Shown here one piece after another: positions 34,801 through 45,639 of a stretch of DNA of 64,000 nucleotides (the first letter of the stretch is position 1; every line of letters begins with the position of its first letter). The translations under genes were made by a program, and so were the position numbers. The DNA is from Thysanoteuthis rhombus (Eukaryota; Mollusca; Cephalopoda; Oegopsida; Thysanoteuthidae): contig OY735207.1 in the NCBI GenBank assembly GCA_963457665.1, forward strand, positions 56,500,699-56,564,698, in the 5' to 3' direction. The notes below the pieces were generated by a model that saw only the letters and a list, made by a program, of their open reading frames with translations, was not told the origin of the DNA and made no database searches.

Positions 34801-35640
34801 ATTGATTTCTGTGTCTTCTTGATGTCCTCGATTTTTCCTGAATTCCTATTGTTCATATTTAAACATTTCCCTTGGACTGCTTTAGGGGTGAGGATCGATT
34901 GATAAAATTTAGGGGGAAGATGTCCGAACGGCAAACGAGGAAGAATGTTCAAATGATCCAAGACGAGTCTAAATTTACCAGATGACAGACACATTCAATT
35001 GGCTCTTTTCACAAATGTAAATACAAATTTAGATATCAATTAACTCGTTTTCACTAAACTGGAAGAAAATGATTTTATATGATGGATTTTTATCCAATTT
35101 TATTTTTATAATATGAAATTCGTGCAACTTTTCCAGTGTATACTCACCACAAAAAGTTTTTCTTTAAATGTAAACACACATTCCCAAATTAAATGATTCC
35201 GTTTCTCTAGAATGGGAAAATTAAAATTCTTACACCTGATTTTTGTCCAATTCCCTTTTCTTTAAATGATATACATTTCATGAAAATTGAAATAAGTTAA
35301 AGTTGATTGATTATTTTTTTTTTGTCAACATATGTCAATTTGTTTAGCAAGTCAGTGGTCATAGCTATGACTTCAGGAAGACGAGATGTTGAAGAGGTCA
35401 GAAACAAAAGAGACTTGAATGAAATCCAGGGAAAGGCGACGAAGGAAACGAATTAAATTTAATCATGGAAAAGAAGAAAAAGAGTAGATAATTTAATGAA
35501 ATATTTTAGACGTTTTGTTGGTTCATGATTTTTGGAGGGGACACAAATGAAAGTAGATTGAAGTGAAAAGCAACTGATAATGTTGGTTTTGGCATCGGAA
35601 TATCTTCGTTTCGAAAATTGCTTCTTTGTTAAGGAAGACT
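34801..35640. other. unassigned sequence
   Basis: Bases 34890-34945 (GATCGATTGATAAAATTTAG) loosely echo 34212-34265, so an older Merlin-associated copy may lie here. The rest is AT-rich and unrecognised. Confidence 0.3.
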
Positions 35641-35745
35641 AATAAGGGTAGGCAAACACAGTATTTAAAATTCAGTTTTGTCTTTGAGGGACTTCTTGAA
35701 GGAATACCTTCAATAATTCATGTGGTGTGACAGAGTTGGCAATAA
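35640..35745 (+). pseudogene. Merlin-like transposase fragment, copy 3
   Basis: GGAATACCTTCAATAATTCA followed by TGTGGTGTGACAGAGTTGGC encodes EYLQ, a stop, then FMWCDRVGNNAF, the YLxxFMWRxRxG end motif of ISXO2/Merlin transposases. Only the last ~20 codons are convincing. Confidence 0.45.
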
Positions 35746-35885
35746 TGCATTTAAAAATTTATGCATTTATATGAACGAACGAGATTTTACTTTCATTTTT
35801 TTCCAATTGAATGAAGCATTTTAAAATCAATGCATCCAAATGAGAGAACAGTGTTTTCCCCAACTTCATCAATAAACTAGAATAT
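35745..35885 (+). repeat. ~65-bp minisatellite, array 3
   Basis: Two units (AAATTTATGCATTTATATGA and AAATCAATGCATCCAAATGA starts) with the same internal order as arrays 1 and 2, directly after the third transposase end. Confidence 0.6.
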
Positions 35886-37079
35886 ACCCGTCAAAAATGA
35901 CGGGGCTGTTTACGTATGGATTGTCATAAAGGAGCATAAATCTATTTTATTCCGTAATTTATTTTCAATATCCTAAGTATCCTAATATCAGTTTTAAAAA
36001 ATCACGACTCAACTCAGCTCATGTTTCAATTCATGATAAGACATAAAGTCATGAAAGTGTCTCGGACATAATCTTCTTTGTTATGTTCCGACAGATGACC
36101 TCATTTTAAAACTGCATGATTCTTTTTTCTTAGTCGTGGTAATTCATTTGCATGGACTAATCCATTATAACTTCGAGGGTATATCAGGAGCGTAAATAAT
36201 GCAGATAAACTAAATAAACAAATCAATTTGCACATATGCCTACCACATGTTAAATTTTATGTGTTTGATCATTAGTCTGTGTGTCCCAGCCCTCCTGGCC
36301 ACACTGTTTTGTCTATAGACCTGATAATTGGTAATGGTAGTCCCCTAGACCACTTTCAATTATATGTTTTGGAGCTGAATAGCTTTTTTGATTTGGGAGG
36401 GGGCTTGTTTTAACGGCTTTATAGATAACATCTAGATTCTCGTGAATGTACATATTCCTGTACATTTTTAAAAACTCTATGATAGAGGTTTTGTATCAGA
36501 AAAAAGCCAGTGATATCATGGATAGAATTTATTCATACCATGCTCATTCTGGAATTTTTTTTTACAAGACTTCAAATTTTGACACAATAGCAAGTTAAGT
36601 ATATTTTGTATTTCTTTCTGAGTATACTTTTCATGGGTCAGCTCAACCTCCAGGGTAACATCGTATATTTGGCTCGGTGAAGAAAACTTAAGTGTTGCAA
36701 AAAATAGATGAATGAATAAATAAAAATGAAAATAAAATAATAATTCAATTTTAAAGAGTCCCTAATGCAAAAAGTCAGGAACGTCCTGGTTCACGTTTTT
36801 ACTGCTTAAAGGAGTAAGATTTCCAGTAGGCGATTGGGGAGGGGGTTCAAACGGTTAGAACTTGGAGTATGAAAAAGAGATTCAGGAAACAATATAGTTT
36901 TGGAAAGAAAAAGGAATGCAATTCGATTAGATGAAGAGACGACTGACAGAGTCCGTTTCTGCATCCAAATGGCTTCATTTTGACATTTGCTTCAGTAGCA
37001 AGGGAAATAGATGAACGTTGGTAAAAGGAGCCTTTAGTTTTCAGTTTTGCCGTTGAGGGAGGCTGAATACTTTATTATG
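35886..37079. other. unassigned sequence
   Basis: TACCCGTCAAAAATGACGGG (35886) is a short inverted repeat. Bases 36500-36600 (AGTGATATCATGGATAGAAT and a GACTTCAAATTTTGACACAA piece) resemble 59015-59110, so an old dispersed element is present. Confidence 0.4.
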
Positions 37080-37874
37080 GCCGGCAAAGCGTATAATTGA
37101 AAGGGGGAGAGAAAGAAACGGGCGTTGAGGCGGAAAGAGAAGAGTCATAAGGGGGTTGACGTAAGGAGAGGGGGCAGAAAAAAAGGAACAGAAAGAAAGG
37201 GCGTGAGGGAGAGAGACGGAGAGAGGAGAGACAGAACAAAGGGAGAGGGGTGGAGGGAACAGGAGAAGGAGGTGTGAGGAGGAGAAATGAAAGGTAAGGA
37301 GGAGAGATGCAGGAAGAGGGGGAGAGGAGAAGAGGGGAGCAGGGAAGAGAGGCGGAAAGAGGAGAGACATCAGGAAGAGAGACTGAAAGAGTGGAGACGG
37401 AAAGGGGAGAGACGGAAGGAGGAGGAAGTGCCACAAGGAAGAGGAGGAGGAGAGATGGAACGGAGGGAACAGACTGGAATGCAAGGAGGAGAGACGAACG
37501 GAGGAGGGAGTACCATAACGAGGGGAAGGAGGAGGAGGAAGAGGAGGAATGGAACGAAGGGAGCAGGCTGGAACGTGAGGAGTAGAGGTAGAAGGAAATT
37601 AGACATAAGTAAGGAACACAAGTTCGAGTGACAGAAAGAGGAGAGAGGGGCAGACGGAAAGAGGAGAGAAACATGAGGAGGAAAAGCGACGGGATGAGGA
37701 GAGACGGGGAGACAAGTGAGGGGATGAGTAGAGACAGAGGGGGGAGATACAGAAGGAGGGGTGGAAGGAAGGAGGAGAGACGGGAAGAAGATGGAAGGTA
37801 AAAGATAAAACGGAGGTAGGAAAGACGAAAGGAGGGGATCAGAAGAGAAACTTGAGGGAAGAGTAAAGGCACAT

Positions 37875-37912
<38 letters not shown>

Positions 37913-37980
37913 GGAACGGTGAGAAGAGAGACAGAAAGACGTCAAGAGCGTGGACATGATCGGGGAGAAGCGGGGCAGGT
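37080..37980. repeat. ~900-bp purine-rich tract
   Basis: The plus strand is almost all G and A (GGAGAGACGGAAAGAGGAGA-type, degenerate period of about 14-20) and includes a pure (GA)n run at 37880-37908. It produces long spurious Ser/Leu/Pro frames on the minus strand. Confidence 0.9.
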
Positions 37981-38222
37981 TAAATAATTTGAAGGACGGA
38001 AAGACAAGCTTGATATTTGAGGGGAATGAAATTATTGGAAATAAATAGGATTCTCAACTCAGCGGAAATTAAAAATACGTTCTGAATCGCTTTGAATCTA
38101 ATGTCTTTAAATAAATATAAAACACATGTTTCTTTCCATAACGCCGGAACTAAATTTGATTTCACGAGGGGGGGAAATGTACATCGGAAATGAATAGCTG
38201 GATATTCACAGATTTGAATATA
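37981..38222 (+). repeat. dispersed repeat D, copy 2
   Basis: Same order and near-identical text as 32632-32868. It begins exactly where the purine tract ends. Confidence 0.8.
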
Positions 38223-38224
38223 CA

Positions 38225-38500
38225 GGTACGTATTAACCTCTTTTCGAAAGTTCGCTATACGCTAATTTTTCGAACTTCGAACGGAAAAAGGTGAAATACG
38301 AAAAAGAGCGCGCACTCTCTGAGTATCCTCTTCCTCTCTCCCCTACGTCACAACCCTTCAGCCTCAAACCGACCACCCCAACATCTGACGACCCAGCGTA
38401 AGATAATATCATCATAATTTTTCGGTGTCTGGGAAGACTGAAAAGTTTTTCCCTAATAAATCAATGGTGACTGCTTCTTTGTTTTACACCTTTTCGACTA
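38225..38500 (+). repeat. dispersed repeat E, copy 1
   Basis: It opens with CAGGTACGTATTAACCTCTT, then TTCGAAAGTTCGCTATACGC, and later TGGGAAGACTGAAAAGTTTT, TCCCTAATAAATCAATGGTG and TTTTACACC. The same order is found at 38815-39110. Confidence 0.65.
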
Positions 38501-38810
38501 ATGATTTTTTTTAATCAAAACCCTCAACTTTTGCTTTGCAGAGAACATATATTTCATTCATAGATAAAATCTGAAAGAAAATTTTTTTGGTTCAAATAAG
38601 AAAGACGAAATTCTACTGATAAAAGACTGACACTGCCTGTAAATCGTATGATTTTCTTAGTCTCCTTTTCGTAACCATGGACTCTTCTATGTTAAGGCAA
38701 CACGTTTTCTGTTACAAGTATATCTTACCCATTTTCCGAACAACGGAATCCTCAAGCGAAACAAGTATTTCTAGTTTTATTTAAAAAGAATATTAGTTAA
38801 CCGAATTCAA
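38501..38810. other. spacer between repeat E copies
   Basis: No recognised content. Confidence 0.4.
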
Positions 38811-39110
38811 ATGCAGACAGTACCCGCTTTTCGAAAGTTCGCTTCACGCGACTTTTTCGTAAAAAGACCAAAAGCAAAAATAGCGTCCAGCTTTTGTTTT
38901 GTGACAAGTTGCTATAAAGGTAGCGCACACCGTATTCCCCCTCTTTTACGACCCACTCTTCTTTACCTCTCACTACAACGACTTCCTATTACCCAGCCTA
39001 ATCTACTTTCCTTACCATTTTCTTTTGTCTCAGAACGCTTAAAGTTTTCCCTTATATAAATTAATGGTAATTTCTTTTTCACTTCACACCATTTCAGAGA
39101 ATGGAAGGCT
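38811..39110 (+). repeat. dispersed repeat E, copy 2
   Basis: It begins CAGACAGTACCCGCTTTTCG, then AAAGTTCGCTTCACGCGACT, and ends with GCTTAAAGTTTTCCCTTATA and TTAATGGTAATTTC. It is longer and better preserved than copy 1. Confidence 0.65.
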
Positions 39111-39550
39111 TCTATATTGAGGCTATTTTTTCGGATAGTGAGGGAAAGCTGTGTATCCATTATTTCCACGAGGACCCCATGCATGGATCCTGATAGGGAG
39201 GCAGGGGTAGTTCTAAGCGCAACAAAATTTAAGAACAATTCGTTGATAATGAAAATTCACAAATATAAAACACTCAAATAATCTCAAGTAATAAAAGCAA
39301 AAGAAAAGAAAATGTAATAAAAAATGACCCAAGCCCTGTTTAAAATCCTAGATCCACCCCTATTAGTCTCACAATATTACCTTCAAACTACCCTCAAACT
39401 ATAATGTGATAAGATAATAAGATATAGTCCGTATTAACGATTTGATTTATGTTGAAAATGTTTTGATTTAACTATATATTCCCCAACCTAACAGTAGTAA
39501 CCGAGGAGAAGAGATCTTGTATTGAAAGGTGGATAGACGGTTGAACTTCA
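39111..39550. other. unassigned sequence
   Basis: Nothing recognised. Confidence 0.35.
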
Positions 39551-39554
39551 ATGA

Positions 39555-39920
39555 ATGGATCGAAAAAAAAATCAATAAAGCAAATCAGATGCTTGGTATA
39601 ATCAGAAACGCATTCAAACTCATGGACACCACCATATTGAAAATGCTTTACAGAACCTTGGTCAGACTATACGCTGAATATACAAACACTACGTGATCTC
39701 CAAACACCAAAAATGCCAGGAAATGAGAGCTTTTCCAACTGGTGCCACAGCAAGGTGAACTGCCATATGAAGACAGGACTAGAATACTACAGGTTCCCAC
39801 TCCAATAGATTCGAGAAGTTACCTGATACATATTGACAAAACAACTGACAACATGGTGGAGATGGACACAGATACTCATTACAAGATATGCAAAGTCAAA
39901 CGACACAACAGAAATCTGAA
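39555..39920 (+). pseudogene. CR1/L2-like LINE reverse-transcriptase C-terminal remnant
   Basis: Frames give KANQMLGIIRNAFKLMDTTI, then LKMLYRTLVRLYAEYTN, then LFQLVPQQGELPYEDRTRIL and VPTPIDSR. This matches the order KANxxLGxIRRSFKxMD, LYKxLVRPxLEY, LVPxLRxLPYEeRLrxLxLPTL of CR1/L2-group LINEs. Frameshifts occur near 39690. It stops where RTE sequence begins. Confidence 0.6.
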
Positions 39921-40506
39921 ATTCTGAGCCGGACAAAGTAGACCACAATATATAATTAGGCCAGCACATCTCTATAAAGTCATCAAAAGTAGAAGAAATC
40001 AAGCTAACAATCACACAAAGTAAAAAAAATTTTGGTAGAGCAAGCCTGACTTTCAAGATGAAGAAAATCCCATCAGTCAACCCCCCAAAGGGTATACGAC
40101 CAATGGTCACATATGGAACTGAAACATGGAACCTAATCGAAAGATTGACCCTCAAACTGAGAACACTGCAGCGTGCACATGACGGAATCATACGCAACCT
40201 CACATGGACAGATCACAGGACAACACAGTATATCAGAGAAAGGACACGAGTCCGACATATCATAGAAACTACTAGAAACCTCAAATGGCAATGGGCTTGA
40301 CATGTTGCAAGAATGGCAGACAACCGATGGGCATCACGACTCATTACATGGATCCTCAGTGATCAGGTGCGAGGGTGTGGCCGACAGAAAGTGAGATGGT
40401 GTGATGAACTAGATAAATAGAGAAAGTCCTGGTTCTGCAATGCCCGTGATGGAGAGGATTGCTAACCATGGGGAAGGTCTATATCCAACGACGGATGCTA
40501 AAAGAC
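39921..40506 (+). pseudogene. RTE-type LINE remnant, 3' end
   Basis: The best RTE copy here. It reads a LGQHISIKSSKVEEIKLTIT-like start, then FGRASLTFKMKKIPSVNPPK, VTYGTETWNLIERLTLKLRT, TWTDHRTTQYIRERTRVRHI, and LKWQWA. After a stop it continues HVARMADNRWASRL and RGCGRQKVRWCDELD. These are the post-RT segments of the family. It ends with ATGGGGAAGGTCTATATCCA and a (GAT)n tail. Confidence 0.8.
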
Positions 40507-40514
40507 CGATGATG

Positions 40515-40590
<76 letters not shown>
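40507..40590. repeat. (GAT)n tail of the RTE LINE
   Basis: ATG units begin right after the family 3' end CGGATGCTAAAAGACCGATG. Confidence 0.95.
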
Positions 40591-40591
<1 letters not shown>

Positions 40592-41290
40592 ACCGCCATA
40601 ATACCAAATACACTACCACATCGGTACCACATTCTGGAACTCCTTTTCAAAACCCTAAACTCTATTCCTTCTAACATGATTGAAGAAGCCCTATCAAAAG
40701 AAACTAGCTAGCCTCACAGGTATAAAATGTCCGAAACGCTTACACTATAAATTGTAACGAAATGGCCTTTCGGGGGAGGATTCAAGAATACACCGATAGG
40801 TTAGTAAGATATGTTGTCTTATCAATAGAGGGGTGAGATAGATGGTTAGATAAATAGATTGATCGAGAAACAGATGTATGAGAAGAGAGAGAAAAAAAGT
40901 TGATAATGTACTCTCTGAGTACGTTCTTCTCTGGAAGTAAGAGTGTTGGACTAATAATAAATCTTTTCCCTTTATCTGAGCAAGAGTCCCCAAATTGATG
41001 GAATTACTAGCAAAATATCAGATATTGTTGAAGAAAGAATAAGCTAATCATATGGTCAAATGCCAAAACGACGATGATAATTTGTGTTGTTTCGGCGAAA
41101 CCCAGGATAGGAATTTTAAGCAAACATAGCAACAGAATTAGTGAAATTCCAAATGATTTGAATAAAATAAATCTATTGAAATACAGGTTGTGGCTAAAAT
41201 ATTAGACACAAAGGAAAATATTATTCATTCTTTTGTCCACTAAACAAATCGAAATAGACGTTCAAATCTGTGTTTGATAATCTATACTTA
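40591..41290. other. unassigned sequence
   Basis: Bases 40625-40715 can be read as LFKTLNSIPSNMIEEALSKE, faintly like the NSLPxxVVEAxSxxxFK end of CR1/L2 LINEs, which would make it the other half of the element at 39555. This is weak. The rest is unrecognised. Confidence 0.3.
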
Positions 41291-41294
41291 CACT

Positions 41295-41830
41295 ATAACA
41301 GAAAGGATTAAATCTCGCTATTGCAAAAAGGAGGGCATGCAACCAAAACACCCCCGGATAGTCACCTCTGAAGCTGAAATATGGAACTTAACCGAAGGGA
41401 CTGGCCCTGACTTGAGAACCATGCAACGTGTACAAGAGAGAATCATGCTCAACATGATATGCAAAGATCACATGACAACACACTAAATTATGGAGAGATC
41501 ACGTGACAGCACACTATATCAGAGGAAAAACAAATATAAGAGAGCCCAGAAGAAAATCGAATGGCAATCGGCTAGTCATGTTGCTTGAATGACAAACAAC
41601 CACTGGGCATCACATCTAATAACGTCAACCCAAGCGATTACACGCGAAAACGGGACCCCCCAAAAAATGAGAGGACGTGACGAGCTGGATAAGTCCAGAA
41701 AGTACTAGCTCAGCGACGACCATGGTAGAGATGTCTGGTGAATTTTTGAGAAAGCTTATGTCCAAGAACGGAGACCAAAAGGCTGCTGTTGCTAATGACG
41801 ATGATGATAATGATGATGATGACGACTCTC
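41295..41830 (+). pseudogene. RTE-type LINE remnant, 3' end with (GAT)n
   Basis: It carries KHPRIVTSEAEIWNLTEGTG, LRTMQRVQERIMLNMICKDH, a HVA-x-MTNNHWAS-like stretch, and a decayed KMRGRDELDKSRKY end. Then come TTATGTCCAAGAACGGAGAC and a GATGATGATAATG tail (to about 41826). A short internal duplication (GATCACATGACAACACACTA, then GATCACGTGACAGCACACTA) lies at 41466-41510. Confidence 0.75.
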
Positions 41831-42109
41831 ACTATTACTACAAATAATATCATTTATTTCTTAGCAGATGTCGGATAACTTACAGCGAAGTATAGATCAT
41901 TAAGAGACGTTAAGTTTTAGACAGACCATCCCAAGTTCCAATGAGAGACATCCAGGTGAGCTCAGTCACCGTAGTGGGGGTCCTGTCACTCCCAAGGGAG
42001 TGGGGGCGACACTACCACTACATGAGAAATATATGTTAATTATTATTACTCTCTCTCTCTCTCTGCTTGAATGAGAAATTCTGCAACTGTTTCTGTACCA
42101 TTACAAGAA
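41831..42109. other. unassigned sequence
   Basis: A TCTC run at 42045-42063; otherwise nothing recognised. Confidence 0.3.
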
Positions 42110-42187
42110 TAAAATTAGATGTTATTTTTGATAAACCTGGCTTCGTCTCATCATTTGATGTTGTTTTCAAACGGAGATTCATTTCAG

Positions 42188-42277
42188 CACCCACGCAAGC
42201 TCGATGGATACCAACCGAGCGAATCAAGGTGATGATTGAATACTATGCACAACAGCCAGGAACCACTTTTGGCAATA
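42188..42277 (+). other. exon-like segment with phase 1-1 borders
   Basis: The acceptor-like GGAGATTCATTTCAG precedes 90 bases, and a strong donor GTAAGTAAAG follows. Two leading bases and one trailing base make both borders phase 1. The open frame reads PTQARWIPTERIKVMIEYYA, then QQPGTTFGN. The frame is also open upstream to 42067 (VIFDKPGFVSSFDVVFKRRF), so the exon could be longer, or this may be a transposon-derived frame. No domain was recognised. A TGATCA-box repeat starts 40 bases downstream. Confidence 0.25.
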
Positions 42278-42309
42278 GTAAGTAAAGAAAAGAGAAAACA
42301 AACAGGTTT

Positions 42310-42735
42310 AGATAATCAATCAATAGAAACCGACACGTGATAAAATTTTGCTGCGTGCCAGTTAGGGGTGATCAATGAATGAATTACTTCTCCCTCCTTT
42401 TGTTTGTCAGTGATCACTATAAAAAGTTTGAATTGCAAAAAACTAACAAACAATAAGATAGGCGTAAATGCTACCGGACATAAACTAAGGGAGCAATTTA
42501 GCATGAAATTACATCATAAATCGACCCTGGGGGCGGGATGAATCAATAAAAACAGGCATTTTGTCTAGACGTAACAAATTAAAATCATTTTTCCGATTTT
42601 TAGCCCTCTAGCTCCATTGGTACGGTCTGTAAGCGCTATACATACATACGAACACACATAGGCAGCTAGATCAAGCTAAAAAACTGAATTTTCTAGTTTT
42701 AGCTGACGGTTCCAAATACAATATTAAAAGCTTTT
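42310..42735 (+). repeat. TGATCA-box dispersed repeat, near full length
   Basis: It runs from TCAATCAATAGAAACCGACA, through TTAGGGGTGATCAATGAATG, TCAGTGATCACTATAAAAAG, GTAAATGCTACCGGACATAA and a TTTAGCATGAAATTACATCA block, to TAGCCCTCTAGCTCCATTGG and TTTTAGCTGACGGT. Confidence 0.8.
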
Positions 42736-43060
42736 GTTCGCCAGGGTCTTTGGATTTAAAGTTTCTCCCTTTATTCAATTAGTAAGGAAAAGATAAGAAA
42801 AAAAAAAAAAAAGAAACAAGAATTGATCTCAGGATTTTTTATTTGCTTTCGGCAATTTTTTAAACAAGGAACAGAATTTGAAGAAACAACATGAATTTGG
42901 TCGAGGTTTCTTTGAGTGCCAGCAGCAGTTTTAATCACATAAAGGGTTCTTCCATAATTTGCCCCCGAGAAACGTCATTCTTTTATTGAATTGTTTCTTG
43001 TAAAACGAAAAGACTGTTGCCGATACTTCCCATTGTTTGTCATCCAATAATGTTTTTTTT

Positions 43061-43086
43061 CATTATTATTATTATTATTATTATTA

Positions 43087-43147
<61 letters not shown>
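43061..43147. repeat. (ATT)n microsatellite
   Basis: About 87 bases of ATT with one ATC interruption. No LINE end adjoins it. Confidence 0.95.
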
Positions 43148-43232
43148 CTTCATTTTATTTTTCTCCCCGAAAAGTATTTTCTTTGAGGAAGAAAAAAGCT
43201 CCCTACACCGAACAAGTTATCTCGCTTTTCAG

Positions 43233-43286
43233 ATGGTTCAAGTTCTGATTGTGCAAGCTCTGGCATCAACACAACAATGTATACAC
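43233..43286 (+). other. short exon-like segment
   Basis: An acceptor-like ATCTCGCTTTTCAG and a donor-like GTACGA bound 54 bases. The frame [17 protein letters not shown], phase 1-1, has one Cys and an N-glycosylation-type NTT; a phase 0-0 frame is also open. The donor is weak. It is notable mainly because it lies between the candidates at 42188 and 45272 and would keep their frame. Confidence 0.17.
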
Positions 43287-43461
43287 GTACGAATGTTTTA
43301 TTTTGAAAGCATTTGTTGAAAATAAACAATATTTTATTAAATAAAAAAAAATAATCAGTAAAACAGAGCTTATAGAGATTGTTTAAATGCCTCCACATCT
43401 TTTCAAGCAGGCATTGAAAGAGATTCGAAGGCATTGAAACAATTTGGCAGGTTCTAGTGAG

Positions 43462-43465
<4 letters not shown>

Positions 43466-43529
<64 letters not shown>

Positions 43530-43540
43530 ATATATATATA

Positions 43541-43634
<94 letters not shown>
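43466..43634. repeat. (TA)n microsatellite
   Basis: About 170 bases of TA, with TGTA and CATA interruptions. Confidence 0.95.
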
Positions 43635-43639
43635 CTGCT

Positions 43640-44653
43640 GCTATAAAAAGGTATAATGAAGAGATTCAAACCGTTTTAACGTTGCACCAAATAGACACTT
43701 CTGACAGTTGCAAGCTATGAATATGGATAGAATATAATTTGATTCCAATAGTCTTCAAAGGATTGTGTAACTTTTATTATATGCCTATATATCTATACTC
43801 ACTTGTGCATAATCACGTATATTGGTGAAGGGGGCCAGGAAATTATCTTTCTGATATTTAGAAGTAGAACTTTATTCATATTGAATGCCATAATTTGAAT
43901 ATAAAATAGAATAAAATATTCATAAATCTTTGAGATTCCAATTTCTCGAGTGCAATGCACGTTACATAAATTAATGATTGATTCCATATTCAATTATTAA
44001 AAGGTATTGATCGAGAGCTGCGAGGAAAAGTAAAACTGTTAGGTAACTCTTCACTCCAAAGCTCATTTAAAGTCGTTGAAACCGCCAATTGAGCAGAAAT
44101 TTCTTTAACCCATTAAAGTTACGTTTTAATAACCTCATCAGTGCTACTAATATTCGAGGCTACAATACTTCAGAGCGTCTTCTACTAGAGTCTTCATCTA
44201 ATGTTTGGAGTTCTCACACACGATCGGACTGTTCAAAGTTAGGAAATATGAATCGTCAAGTAGGCCAGATAAGTTTACAATGAATATCGCCGCGAGCCTG
44301 GAACAATAACTTCACTGCTAAGAGAGAAACAAAAAACTGATCAATTCTAGAGGATAGATCCATTGTGAAGAGATAAGGAATCTTGCACAAAACTATCTGC
44401 ACAGACGATCAAATAGTGGATAGGAATATAGTGTTTTCCCAATACTGAAGACCATACGCTCCAAATAACAAATAAATACCCGGGCCAACTTGCAGAACAT
44501 TATTACACAGAACCCTGTTTTATGTCAGATACACTGCAGAGTGGAATTAGCTTCCCCAGGACAACATACTATTTAGGCAGAAATTGCAGCGTTCATCTGG
44601 TGTTCTTCAAAATGCAGTAAATGCATTTAGAAGAATCTTGAATCAATAAATGT

Positions 44654-44655
<2 letters not shown>
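43640..44655. other. unassigned, perhaps an old LINE end
   Basis: The frame ending at 44649 gives YTAEWN, a stop, then LPQDNILFRQKL and AVNAFRRILNQ, weakly like the WNxLPxxVVxAxSvNxFKxRL end of CR1/L2-type LINEs. The remaining sequence is unrecognised. Confidence 0.3.

Positions 44656-44659
<4 letters not shown>

Positions 44660-44709
<50 letters not shown>
44660..44709. repeat. (TA)n tail of the minus-strand SINE
   Basis: TA units adjoin the SINE 3' end, on the expected side for a minus-strand copy. Confidence 0.9.
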
Positions 44710-44711
44710 CA

Positions 44712-44992
44712 TTGTGTCATCCACGGCTATTTCGTTGTATTACAACTCTTCAGTGTGGCTATAGACTATCTATTATCCCATCCAGTAACACAAGGAAGGA
44801 TCGAAAGCTTCGCTTCAGACACAGACCTCTGCGCCAGGGAACTGGACGTTCAGTAAGGTCAAATATAAGCAGAATATTTATTTTAGCATATATTCCCCAT
44901 CCACCAGTATTCTATTCCCATGGAAGAGCATTGCATAAGCTTACAATGAACGAGTTACCACACTTAAAGAGTGCTCAACCCTGAACTGGGGA
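44712..44992 (-). repeat. tRNA-derived SINE, copy 3
   Basis: The reverse complement reads from GGTTGAGCACTCTTTAAGTG, through GGTGGATGGGGAATATATGC and TGGCGCAGAGGTCTGTGTCT, to TGGATGACACAATGATATAT. It is almost colinear with 50920-51212 and includes the 5' part missing from copy 1. Confidence 0.75.
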
Positions 44993-45271
44993 TAAACTGT
45001 CTATCTTAGGGACATTCTCATATTTGATGGAATGATCAGTGTGTGATCAAAATTTATCATTTCACTGTACTTTATATGCAGATATAAAGGCAATAATATT
45101 TTGTTTGTCGCACAAAACCATATACCTGTGTTCCATGAACACATGAATGCCCCAAAAGCCAGACAGAGGCTCAAAAAGTATATTTCTTTATCAAAAAGTA
45201 TAATTAAACAATGTATCCATAAAGAATAACGCAAAATTGAAACTAAAAGCTTGTCTTTCGTTTTTTATCAG

Positions 45272-45367
45272 GTTGCAAAGCATTAATTCGTCAGTGCATG
45301 ACGGAAACAATATATCTAACGAACCAAACTGACGTTTTAATGAAGAACAAATCATTTGAATGCCAAC
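45272..45367 (+). other. strong exon-like segment, phase 1-1, Cys and N-glycosylation motifs
   Basis: A pyrimidine-rich acceptor (TTGTCTTTCGTTTTTTATCAG) precedes 96 bases and a consensus donor GTAAGT follows. Two of the three frames are closed; the open one reads CKALIRQCMTETIYLTNQTD, then VLMKNKSFECQ. It holds three Cys and two N-x-S/T sites (NQT, NKS), as expected for an extracellular protein. Both borders are phase 1, the class typical of shuffled extracellular modules. I do not recognise a named domain. It is the best exon candidate in the window; neighbours on the same strand are 42188-42277, 43233-43286 and 47638-47703. A chance match remains possible. Confidence 0.38.
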
Positions 45368-45639
45368 GTAAGTTTTTGTGCATCAAACTAAATATTACCG
45401 AAGAGAATATCTGCAACACTACTCCGTCAAGTCAACGTAGCCCCACAGATCACCAGACCAACCAGCCAGGTGAACAACAGATTCTACTCTCTTTACTCAT
45501 CAGAGGGTATGGATGTGTTGGTTTGAGGTTTCTGCGCTTCTCGATTAGTTTCCTGCTTTCATTTGAGATTTTGCTAATGGTCACTGTTATTTTTTTTTTT
45601 TTTAAATATGGGCAGTTTCTAATAGAGATGTTGTAATTT

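Noticed and set aside
37075-37957. Long Ser/Leu/Pro-rich minus-strand frames and Arg/Glu-rich plus-strand frames
   Set aside because: They come from the purine-rich tract, with several overlapping frames open on both strands, and no sign of codon use or homology.
43412-43455. Short segment before GTGAGT at 43456
   Set aside because: It contains a direct repeat (GGCATTGAAA twice), two frames are closed, and it abuts the (TA)n array; chance is more likely.
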